Shown here: positions 57,505 through 64,000 of the stretch, one piece after another
Position numbering within the stretch: the first letter of the stretch is position 1
Layout: each line of letters opens with the position of its first letter
NCBI RefSeq assembly: GCF_004794465.1
Contig: NZ_SSDJ01000081.1
Span: 1-64,000, forward strand
Length of the DNA: 64,000 bases
Source of the DNA: Microbacterium sp. K24
Lineage (GTDB): Bacteria > Actinomycetota > Actinomycetes > Actinomycetales > Microbacteriaceae
Direction: 5' to 3'
Program-made: the position numbers and the translations under genes
Notes under the pieces: model-generated
Databases searched by the model: none
Told to the model about the DNA's origin: nothing
What the model saw: the letters and a program-made list of their open reading frames with translations, nothing else

Positions 57505-58413
57505 AACGGGCGCCCGGTTCGCCATGCGCCACGATGACGGGGTCATGCCCGTGCGACGGCGGAAGGCCCGGCTGAAGCCTTCGTCCGAGGCGTAGCCCAG
57601 CTCGCGCGAGACCTCGGACACCGCGCGTCCGGCCTCGAGCATCCGCTTCGCCGCGTCGATGCGCACCTCCGTGACGTAATCGGCGGGGGAGCGGCCGATC
57701 GCGTTGCGGAACCGCTCGGCGAAGGTCGAGCGTGACATCGCACTCACGCCGGCGAGACGCTCGACGGTCCAGTCGCGGCCCGGCTCCTCGTGGATCGCGT
57801 CGACGACCCGGTCCAGGAACGGGTCGTTCGCGAGTGACGGCCAGCCCTGCGGGGCGCACCCGTTGGCGGCCCAGGCGCGGATGACCGACAGCAGCACGGT
57901 GGTGGCCATCATGCGGCAGATGACCGGGTCGCCCTGGCGCACCGGGCAGGTGGCCGGGTCGACCAGGCCCATGTTCTCGGCGAGGGCGGCCGCTGCCGGC
58001 TCGAGGGCGTCGAAGCCGGTCACGGTGATGAACTCCGGCAGCACCGCGCGCAGCGTCGAGGCGGCATCCGCCAGCTCGAGGTCCATGACCATCAGACTCG
58101 CGTCGTCTTCGGCCTGAAGGGCGAAGGGCGAGCCGCCGAGCAGCAGGAACGCGTCGCCGGCGACGAGACGGTCACGACGTCCCTGAGGTTCGATCGTGAG
58201 ACGGCGCGAGCCGGGATCGACATCGAGGCGGCATCCGTCACTCAGCGGGGGCTGCCCGTGCACATTGCCCGCAGCGACGTAGACGAGCGTGATGGCGTCA
58301 GAGGGGATCGGCAGCAGGGCTCCGGTCGGGAGAGACAGGCGCCGGGCGACGCCGAGGCGCAGATCGACGGTGCTGAGCACCTGCGAGAGCGCGTCCGCGT
58401 CCACTGTCACCAT
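57496..58413 (-). CDS. AraC-family regulator with cupin-type sensor domain
   Basis: The 305-residue protein has an N-terminal cupin-like domain (about 1-185, with the AraC cupin_6 pattern) and a C-terminal double helix-turn-helix: DWTVERLAGVSAMSRSTFAERF, IGRSPADYVTEVRIDAAKRML and ELGYASDEGFSRAFRRRTGMTPSSWR in pieces. The ATG at 58413 begins MVTVDADALSQVL; upstream codons enter a large inverted repeat and are not counted. AraC proteins of this class often regulate an adjacent MFS exporter. Confidence 0.87.
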   Translation of the reverse strand: MVTVDADALSQVLSTVDLRLGVARRLSLPTGALLPIPSDAITLVYVAAGNVHGQPPLSDGCRLDVDPGSRRLTIEPQGRRDRLVAGDAFLLLGGSPFALQAEDDASLMVMDLELADAASTLRAVLPEFITVTGFDALEPAAAALAENMGLVDPATCPVRQGDPVICRMMATTVLLSVIRAWAANGCAPQGWPSLANDPFLDRVVDAIHEEPGRDWTVERLAGVSAMSRSTFAERFRNAIGRSPADYVTEVRIDAAKRMLEAGRAVSEVSRELGYASDEGFSRAFRRRTGMTPSSWRMANRAPVPA

Positions 58414-58452
58414 GCATTCGCCAACATCCGGCCGCCGCCGGGTATTCCACCG

Positions 58453-58512
58453 TTTGAATCGCGCAACTGGTCGCTCCAGCGCTCCCGAAGCGACCATTTG
58501 CGCGATTCGAAA
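58453..58512. repeat. Long imperfect inverted repeat in the AraC/DUF3817 divergent region
   Basis: The left arm, 58453-58475, begins tttgaatcgcgcaa and ends ggtcgct; the right arm, 58489-58512, is nearly its complement, differing only by a base change and an inserted base. The loop is 13 bases. It lies 40 bases upstream of each divergent start, so it is not a simple terminator: an operator, cruciform or extragenic palindrome. Confidence 0.7.
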
Positions 58513-58553
58513 GCCGCCCGGATACGCTGGAAACACGCCACCCGAGGAGTCCC

Positions 58554-59015
58554 GTGTTCCGTACCCCCGACCGCCTGTTCCGAGTCCTCGCGATCGCGGA
58601 GGCGATCACCTGGACGATCCTGATCGCCGCGATCATCGCCCGTGCGGCGGGTGCGCCCGGAATCGTCGTCACGGTGGGCGGCGGCATCCACGGATTCGTG
58701 TTCCTCGCGTATGCGGCGACGGCGGTGCTGGTCGCGCTCAATCAGCGCTGGCACCTCGGTGTCGGCATCCTCGCGGTCGCCAGCGCGATCGTGCCCTACG
58801 CGACGATCCCCACGGAGATCTGGTTGCACCGCACCGGCCGCCTCGACGGCGCGTGGCGTCTCGAGGCGACCGATGATCCTCGCGATCGCCGCTGGTACGA
58901 CCGGCTGATGCGCTGGTTCCTGCGTCGACCCCTCGTGCTCGCGCTGCTGCTCGCGGTCGGCATCGTCGCGCTGTACGTCATCCTGCTGCTGGTGGGACCT
59001 CCCGGCGGGAAGTGA
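58554..59015 (+). CDS. DUF3817 family membrane protein
   Basis: The 153-residue protein has FRVLAIAEAITWTILIAAII, VGGGIHGFVFLAYAATAVLV and a third segment, the DUF3817 three-helix pattern, plus an extra C-terminal helix after a charged stretch (RRWYDRLMRWFLRRP). The function is unknown. GTG start with gaggag upstream. Divergent from the AraC gene across the long inverted repeat. Confidence 0.8.
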   Translation: MFRTPDRLFRVLAIAEAITWTILIAAIIARAAGAPGIVVTVGGGIHGFVFLAYAATAVLVALNQRWHLGVGILAVASAIVPYATIPTEIWLHRTGRLDGAWRLEATDDPRDRRWYDRLMRWFLRRPLVLALLLAVGIVALYVILLLVGPPGGK

Positions 59016-59041
59016 GCCCGTGGTCCGGGTTTCGAGCCGGA

Positions 59042-59108
59042 CCGGTATACCGGAGCATGACGCTGTATGTCGGGCGTGTCGCGGATCCGCGAAACGATTC
59101 ACTAGCGT
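59042..59108 (+). promoter_or_regulatory. Two palindromes and a -10 box before the sugar-type ABC operon
   Basis: ccggtataccgg (59042-59053) and tcgcggatccgcga (59079-59092) are perfect palindromes in the 147-base spacer. TAGCGT at 59103-59108 may be the -10 box. The second palindrome would overlap the -35 region and so could be a repressor site. Confidence 0.5.
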
Positions 59109-59162
59109 GCAAACGCGGCCACTCCGGCCGGATCGCTTTCCCCGCACCCCCGAGGACTCCTC

Positions 59163-60434
59163 ATGCACACTTCCCGAGCACGGCGCACCGGCGCGCTCAT
59201 CATCACGGCGGGCCTGGCCTTCGGCCTCAGCGCCTGCGCCATCTCCGACGGCACCGGCTCCGCAGGCACCGACGACGACAAGACGCTGACCTTCTGGAGC
59301 TACTACCAGGGCACGCAGGCCGACTGGCTGCAGGCCCAGGCCGACGAGTTCGAGAAGAACAACCCGGGCGTCACCGTCGACATCGTCGAGACCGTCGGCG
59401 ACCAGCAGGACCAGAAGCTCCTGGCCTCGGTCGCGACCGGCGACACTCCCGACCTCTTCATCAACAACATCGTGGTCGACTACCCGACCCTGGTCGCGGG
59501 CGGCGTGACGGCCGACCTCACCGAGTACTGGAACGGCTTCGCCGACAAGGATCAGTTCGGAGAATCCGCGGCCTGGTCGACCGACGACAAGGTCTACAAC
59601 CTGCTCCCGTTCACGAACCTGATCGGGCTGTACTACAACCAGGACATCCTGTCGGCCGTCGGCATCGACACCCCGCCGACCACGCTCGACGAGCTGCAGG
59701 CCGACCTCGAGATCGTGAAGGCCGACGGGCAGTTCCAGGGCATCGCCCTCTCGGGTGCGCCGACGGTCGAGGGCGCATGGCTGTTCGCTCCCGAGCTGCT
59801 CGGCCTCGGCATCGACTACTGCAACTTCGAGGGCCCCGAGGTCGAGGCCGCGTTCGACCGCGCCGAGACCTGGGCGAAGGCCGGCTACACGCCGCAGGCC
59901 ACCGCGACCTGGGATCAGAACGACTCCTGGCAGCAGTTCGCCACCGGCGAGTACGCGTTCGGCATCAACGGCAACTGGCAGCTCGGCAACGCCGAAGAGG
60001 CGACGTTCGAGTACGGCACGACCCAGTACCCGGCGCCGGCCGGCGGCACGAGCGTGGTCTACCCGGGCGGTGAGGGCTTCGGGATCGGCGCGACCTCCGA
60101 CAAGAAGGACCTCGCCTGGAAGTTCCTCGAAGAGGCTGTGCTGACCCCGGAGGCGGGCGAGTCGATCTTCACGATCGCGGGTTCCATCCCGGTGCGCGCC
60201 GACGTCGCCGAGCTGCCCGCCATCAAGGAGAACGTCGCCGTGCAGCCGTTCGTCGCCGCCGCGCAGACCTCCGGCTCGTGGCCCAAGAACGAGAACACCG
60301 CCAACATCCAGAAGGCGCTGGGCGAGGCCGTGTCGAGCGTGCTCTCCGGACAGAGCTCGGCAACGGATGCCAGTGCTGCGGCGATCGCCGACATCAAGGC
60401 CGCGATCGAGGACGGCGGCGGCACCTGCTCGTGA
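59163..60434 (+). CDS. ABC importer solute-binding lipoprotein, family 1 (CUT1 type)
   Basis: The 423-residue precursor has a lipobox LSAC with Cys25. The mature protein has the family 1 pattern: LTFWSYYQGTQADWLQAQAD, EFEKNNPGVTVDIVE, LLASVATGDTPDLFIN, LPFTNLIGLYYNQDIL and FATGEYAFGINGNWQL. Family 1 proteins mostly bind sugars, but glycerol phosphates and other polyols also occur. Two CUT1 permeases follow without an ATPase gene, so a shared MsiK-like ATPase is presumably used. The next genes are flavin monooxygenases, which is an unusual pairing. Confidence 0.9.
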   Translation: MHTSRARRTGALIITAGLAFGLSACAISDGTGSAGTDDDKTLTFWSYYQGTQADWLQAQADEFEKNNPGVTVDIVETVGDQQDQKLLASVATGDTPDLFINNIVVDYPTLVAGGVTADLTEYWNGFADKDQFGESAAWSTDDKVYNLLPFTNLIGLYYNQDILSAVGIDTPPTTLDELQADLEIVKADGQFQGIALSGAPTVEGAWLFAPELLGLGIDYCNFEGPEVEAAFDRAETWAKAGYTPQATATWDQNDSWQQFATGEYAFGINGNWQLGNAEEATFEYGTTQYPAPAGGTSVVYPGGEGFGIGATSDKKDLAWKFLEEAVLTPEAGESIFTIAGSIPVRADVAELPAIKENVAVQPFVAAAQTSGSWPKNENTANIQKALGEAVSSVLSGQSSATDASAAAIADIKAAIEDGGGTCS

Positions 60435-61357
60435 GCTCCACCGTCCAGGCCGTGAATGCGGGGCGCCCGACCGGGCGTCCCGCGTTCGCGCGCGCTCTCG
60501 CCCGTACCCCGATCTGGTTCCTCGTGCCGGCGATCGGGCTGCTCGCGGGCTTCGCCGTCTACCCGCTGATCGTGCTCGTGCGGATGTCGCTGAGCGACGT
60601 CGGACCGAGCAACATCGTCGGGGCCTGGCCGTTCATCGGTCTGGAGAACTTCGTCACGGTGCTCTCCGACGACGAGATCTGGCTCGCCCTGGCGCGCACG
60701 ATCGGCGTCGCCGTGGTGCTGCTGGCGTCCAACTTCGTCTTCGGGTTCATCGGCGCCTCGATCCTCTCGGTCGGCGGACGCATCACCGAGACCGTGCTCG
60801 CCGTGATGGTGTTCGTCTGGGCGCTGCCCCCGATCGTGTCGGGCAGCGCCTTCAAATTCCTGCTCAACGACACCGGACCGATCAACAGCGCACTGGAAGC
60901 CCTCGGCATCCCGCCCGTCGCCTGGCTGAGCTCTCCCGACCTCGCCCTGTGGTCGGTCACCGCGATCATCGCGTGGGCGGCGCTCCCGTTCTCGGTGCTC
61001 GTGATCCGCGGCGCCCTGCTGGCCGTGCCGCACGACCTCCTCGAGGCGGCAGCACTCGACGGCGCAGGGTACTGGCGCACGCAGCTGAAGATCGTGCTGC
61101 CGCAGCTGCGTCCGACGCTCGGCATCCTCGCCATCCTCACCGTGCTGTACGCCTTCAAGAGCTTCGACTTCTTCTACGTCACGACCAAGGGCGGCCCGGG
61201 CACCACGACCAACACGCTGCCGGTCCTCGCCTACAACACGGCGTTCTCCGGTTTCGAGATGAGCACCGGCGCGACCATCGCCCTTGTGTCGATGCTCGCC
61301 GTGGCGATCTTCGCCGTGCCCTACATCCGCGCCGTGCGGCGGGAGGAGCAGCCATGA
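60431..61357 (+). CDS. CUT1-type ABC permease (MalF-like)
   Basis: The 308-residue membrane protein has six helices, FLVPAIGLLAGFAVYPLIVL at the start, FIGLENFVTVLSDDEIW and the EAA loop LLEAAALDGAGYWRTQLKIVLPQLRP split after ALDGAG. GTG start overlapping the binding-protein stop. It forms the membrane pore with the next protein. Confidence 0.92.
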   Translation: MSSTVQAVNAGRPTGRPAFARALARTPIWFLVPAIGLLAGFAVYPLIVLVRMSLSDVGPSNIVGAWPFIGLENFVTVLSDDEIWLALARTIGVAVVLLASNFVFGFIGASILSVGGRITETVLAVMVFVWALPPIVSGSAFKFLLNDTGPINSALEALGIPPVAWLSSPDLALWSVTAIIAWAALPFSVLVIRGALLAVPHDLLEAAALDGAGYWRTQLKIVLPQLRPTLGILAILTVLYAFKSFDFFYVTTKGGPGTTTNTLPVLAYNTAFSGFEMSTGATIALVSMLAVAIFAVPYIRAVRREEQP

Positions 61358-62181
61358 TCAGCCGCCGCCTCCGCACCGCGTTCCGCATCGTCGCGATCGT
61401 GCTCGGTCTCGTCTACCTGCTGCCGCTGCTCTGGATCGTGCTGACGTCGTTCAAGACGAAGCAGCAGGTGCTGACCGATCCCAACGGCATCGTCTTCACT
61501 CCCACGTTCGACACCTACGCGAATGTCATCGGCGACGGGATCGGGGCCATCCTCACCTCGCTGCAGATCGCCGTGGCCGTCACCGTCGTCGCCCTGCTCA
61601 TCGCCGTTCCGGCCGCCGCCGCTCTGGCGCGGCGGGTCTCGGTCGGTTGGAATCGCGTCATCACCGTGTTCCTCGCGGCGCTCCTCGTGCTGCAGATGGT
61701 GCCGCAGCCGATGACGGTCATCCCGCTGTACAGCGTGCTCGCGTCGTGGAAGCTGCTCGGAAGCCTCGGCGGACTCATCGTCGCCGACATCGCGCTGCTG
61801 CTGCCGTTCGCGATCATGCTGCTCCGGCCGTTCGCTCTCGCCATCCCGAACGCCCTGTACGAGGCGGCGGAGCTCGACGGCGCCGGACGCTGGCGCACCT
61901 TCCGCTCGCTCACGGTGCCGCTGCTCAGCAACGGCATCCTGACGGTCGTGTGCATCGTCTTCATCTCCGCCTGGGGCGAGTTCGTCTATGCGATCAACTT
62001 CCTGCCCCAGGGAGTGGTGCTGCCCGTCAGCGGGCTGCTCGCGCAGCAGAACTCGACATATTCGGCGGAGTGGAACAGTCTGATGGCGCTGGCCGTGATC
62101 ACCTCGCTGCCGCTGCTCCTCCTCTTCGTCGTGTCGCAGCGACGTCTGATCGCCGGGCTGTCGCTCGGTGCTGTCAAGTAA
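61354..62181 (+). CDS. CUT1-type ABC permease (MalG-like)
   Basis: The 275-residue protein has six helices, with LPLLWIVLTSFKTKQQVLTD, the helix-4 region QMVPQPMTVIPLYSVL and the EAA loop ALYEAAELDGAGRWRTFRSL, typical of CUT1 second permeases. ATG overlaps the first permease stop. The next gene starts 19 bases on, which suggests the monooxygenases are in the same transcript. Confidence 0.92.
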   Translation: MISRRLRTAFRIVAIVLGLVYLLPLLWIVLTSFKTKQQVLTDPNGIVFTPTFDTYANVIGDGIGAILTSLQIAVAVTVVALLIAVPAAAALARRVSVGWNRVITVFLAALLVLQMVPQPMTVIPLYSVLASWKLLGSLGGLIVADIALLLPFAIMLLRPFALAIPNALYEAAELDGAGRWRTFRSLTVPLLSNGILTVVCIVFISAWGEFVYAINFLPQGVVLPVSGLLAQQNSTYSAEWNSLMALAVITSLPLLLLFVVSQRRLIAGLSLGAVK

Positions 62182-62200
62182 CAGCGTGAAATGAGAGACC

Positions 62201-63409
62201 ATGCCTGACATTTCCCCCGAGTTCCTCCAGCGTCTGCGCGACGGCGCTGCCGAGCGCGATCGCAACCGCGAGCTTCCCCGCGCCGAGGTGCGCGAACTGC
62301 TGGATGCCGGTTTCGGCAGTGCCCGCGTTCCGACCGAGCACGGTGGGGAGGGCGTCGATCTCGCGACCCTGTTCGGGCGGCTCATCGACCTCGCCGCGGC
62401 CGACTCGAATGTGGCGCATGTGTTCCGCGGACACCTCGCGGTGGTCGAGATGCAGTTCTTCGAACCGGATGCCGCGCGACGCGACGCCTGGTACGCCCGC
62501 GCGCTGGGGGGCGACCTGGTCGGCAATGCGCAGTCCGAGCAGACGAACACCTCGGACCTCGCCACCACCCTGACCGAGGTCGACGGGGAGCTGCGGCTCA
62601 ACGGACGCAAGTACTACACGACCGGCAGTATCTACGCCGACTGGATCGACCTGTCCGCCCGCTACCGCGATGAGGACCACCAGGTGATCGTGTCGACCCG
62701 CGCGCCGGGCGTCCAGTCGATCGACGACTGGGCCGGGTTCGGCCAGCGGCTCACGGGTAGCGGCACGACGACCTTCACCGATGTGGTCGTCGACCCGGAG
62801 CTCGTTCGACCGTATGCGCTCGACGACGACGGGTTCCGGCATCCGTACCTGATGGGGTTCTTCCAGCTGGTGCTGCTCGGCGTCGTCGCCGGGATCGGAC
62901 GCGCGGCGGTCGATGACGCGGTCGCGTTCGTGCAGCCGCGGCGACGCATCTTCGGATACGGCGGTGAGGCGTTCCCGCGCGAGGATCCGCTCGTGCAGAC
63001 CGTCGTCGGCACGCTGTCGTCGGCGGCGTTCTCGGCACGCGCGGCCGTGCTCGAGGCGGCGCGGTCGCTGGACGCGGCGCTCGACGGGTACAGGCAGGGG
63101 ACCCCGGATGCCGCCGCCTTCACCCGCGCCCAGCTCGACGTGTACCGCGCGCAGCAGATCGTGCTGCCCACCGTCATCGAGGCGACCGCCGAGCTGTTCG
63201 AGGTGGGCGGGGCGTCGTCGGTCGACACCGGGCGCGGGCTCGACCGGCACTGGCGCAATGCGCGGACGATCGCCACGCACAACCCGTCCGTGCAGCGTCA
63301 GCGCGCGATCGGCGACTGGGAGCTGAACGGAGTGCTCCCTCTGTTCAACCAGCCGCAGCCGAAGGCTTCTCCGTCGAACAATCAGTCGTCCGGGGAGGCC
63401 GCGAAGTGA
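62201..63409 (+). CDS. Acyl-CoA-dehydrogenase-fold flavin monooxygenase (DszC/SfnB-like)
   Basis: The 402-residue protein has the acyl-CoA dehydrogenase fold: GFGSARVPTEHGGEGVDLATL near 37-57, GNAQSEQTN, LNGRKYYTTGSIYADWI and the C-terminal RHWRNARTIATHNP. It lacks the catalytic Glu region of true dehydrogenases and matches the reduced-flavin-dependent monooxygenase branch (DszC, SfnB). Such enzymes oxidise sulfur, nitrogen or aromatic compounds using FMNH2 from a partner reductase. Overlaps an NtaA/DszA-like gene by four bases, a classic two-component pair. Confidence 0.85.
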   Translation: MPDISPEFLQRLRDGAAERDRNRELPRAEVRELLDAGFGSARVPTEHGGEGVDLATLFGRLIDLAAADSNVAHVFRGHLAVVEMQFFEPDAARRDAWYARALGGDLVGNAQSEQTNTSDLATTLTEVDGELRLNGRKYYTTGSIYADWIDLSARYRDEDHQVIVSTRAPGVQSIDDWAGFGQRLTGSGTTTFTDVVVDPELVRPYALDDDGFRHPYLMGFFQLVLLGVVAGIGRAAVDDAVAFVQPRRRIFGYGGEAFPREDPLVQTVVGTLSSAAFSARAAVLEAARSLDAALDGYRQGTPDAAAFTRAQLDVYRAQQIVLPTVIEATAELFEVGGASSVDTGRGLDRHWRNARTIATHNPSVQRQRAIGDWELNGVLPLFNQPQPKASPSNNQSSGEAAK

Positions 63410-64000
63410 CCAAGCAGCTCATCGTCAACCTGTTCGAGATGGCGACCCCCGGTCACATCACGCACGGGCTGTGGCGTCAGCCCGACAACCAGCGCGAGCG
63501 CTACGCCGACATCTCCTACTGGACCGAGCTCGCGCAGGTCGCCGAGGCCGCCGGATTCGACGCGATCTTCCTCGCCGATGTCGTCGGCGCATACGACGTG
63601 TACGACGACAGCTTCGAGCCGGCGCTCGAGCGCGGGCTGCAGATCCCGAACATCGACCCGCTGCTGCTCGTGGCCGCGATGGCGGCGGTCACGGAGCACG
63701 TCGGCTTCGGCGTCACGTTCTCGACGACCTACGAGCCGCCGTTCGCGTTCGCGCGGCGCATGGCGACCCTCGACCACCTGACGAACGGTCGGGTGGGCTG
63801 GAACATCGTCACGTCGTACCTGCCCAATGCCGCTCGGAACTTCGGTCTCGCCGACCAGATCCCGCACGACACCCGCTACGAGATGGCCGCCGAGTACATC
63901 GAGGTGCTCTACAAGCTGTGGGAGGGCTCGTGGGATGACGACGCGGTCGTCGCCGACAAGGAGGGCGGCACGTACAGCCGGCCCGGAGCCGTGCGCGCGA
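63406..64000 (+). CDS. LLM flavin-dependent monooxygenase, NtaA/SnaA/DszA type (partial)
   Basis: The first 198 codons are present and the gene continues past the window. FEMATPGHITHGLWRQPDNQ (near 10-29), AEAAGFDAIFLADVVGAYD, STTYEPPFAFARRMATLDHL and RVGWNIVTSYLPNAARNFG are the NtaA/SnaA/DszA hallmarks, including the NIVTS loop. These FMNH2-using enzymes attack nitrilotriacetate, dibenzothiophene sulfone, dimethyl sulfide and similar compounds. The GTG start overlaps the DszC-like gene. Substrate is unknown and no flavin reductase is visible before the edge. Confidence 0.88.
   Translation, partial: MTKQLIVNLFEMATPGHITHGLWRQPDNQRERYADISYWTELAQVAEAAGFDAIFLADVVGAYDVYDDSFEPALERGLQIPNIDPLLLVAAMAAVTEHVGFGVTFSTTYEPPFAFARRMATLDHLTNGRVGWNIVTSYLPNAARNFGLADQIPHDTRYEMAAEYIEVLYKLWEGSWDDDAVVADKEGGTYSRPGAVRA

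Overview
The window is a GC-rich chromosomal segment of an actinobacterium, most likely a Microbacteriaceae member close to Microbacterium. The evidence is strong G/C third-position bias, many GTG starts and ATGA/GTGA stop-start overlaps, several starts placed 6-10 bases after a TAGNNT-type -10 box (leaderless style), an LAxTG-type wall anchor, and a striking over-use of the hexamer GGATGC/GCATCC. The genus is an inference. I see no insertion sequence, phage gene, rRNA or CRISPR array. There is one tRNA, tRNA-Gly(CCC).

Bases 1-25427 form a catabolic island. A plus-strand operon holds the tail of a class II HMG-CoA reductase, HMG-CoA lyase, a class III CoA-transferase, a hotdog-fold hydratase, a PaiB-like flavin protein, an ornithine-cyclodeaminase homologue, two YtcJ-type amidohydrolases and a second CoA-transferase. 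A PucR regulator (minus) faces a second operon: DUF917 protein, hydantoinase/oxoprolinase, a complete peptide-type ABC importer with a permease-ATPase fusion, and an M20 amidohydrolase. A third operon has an MHS-type transporter, a CoA-transferase paralogous to the first, and an enoyl-CoA hydratase, followed by a GAF-PucR regulator. Together they look like uptake of amide- or lactam-containing compounds, hydrolysis, CoA activation, and passage through an HMG-CoA-like intermediate to acetyl-CoA and acetoacetate. The real substrate is unknown.

Bases 25500-36000 carry small membrane proteins, a GH2 beta-mannosidase, an SGNH lipoprotein and a DoxX protein. An ECF sigma/anti-sigma pair diverges from an Asp23/AmaP envelope-stress cluster that is followed by a CsbD-like gene. 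L-rhamnose mutarotase, a histidine phosphatase and the tRNA complete the region.

Bases 36054-40487 encode a 1477-residue secreted, wall-anchored GH30-GH43 enzyme, probably acting on type II arabinogalactan, under two tandem LacI-type operators. Then come dCTP deaminase, a proline-rich membrane protein, an alpha/beta hydrolase with a divergent TetR regulator, and two divergent winged-helix regulators with Gly/His-rich segments beside a CDF metal transporter.

Bases 45763-53965 hold a UMF1-type transporter, a tandem Lrp regulator and a divergent operon of MHS transporter, amidohydrolase, TPP-dependent decarboxylase resembling AruI, and an agmatinase-family ureohydrolase. This is a candidate guanidino-compound (arginine transaminase type) pathway.

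The remainder holds a RIO kinase with a possible leader peptide, a lipoprotein, an MFS exporter with an AraC regulator, a DUF3817 protein, and a CUT1-type ABC importer followed by DszC-like and NtaA/DszA-like flavin monooxygenases, the last cut by the window edge. Motif calls were made by eye. No database search or folding was run.
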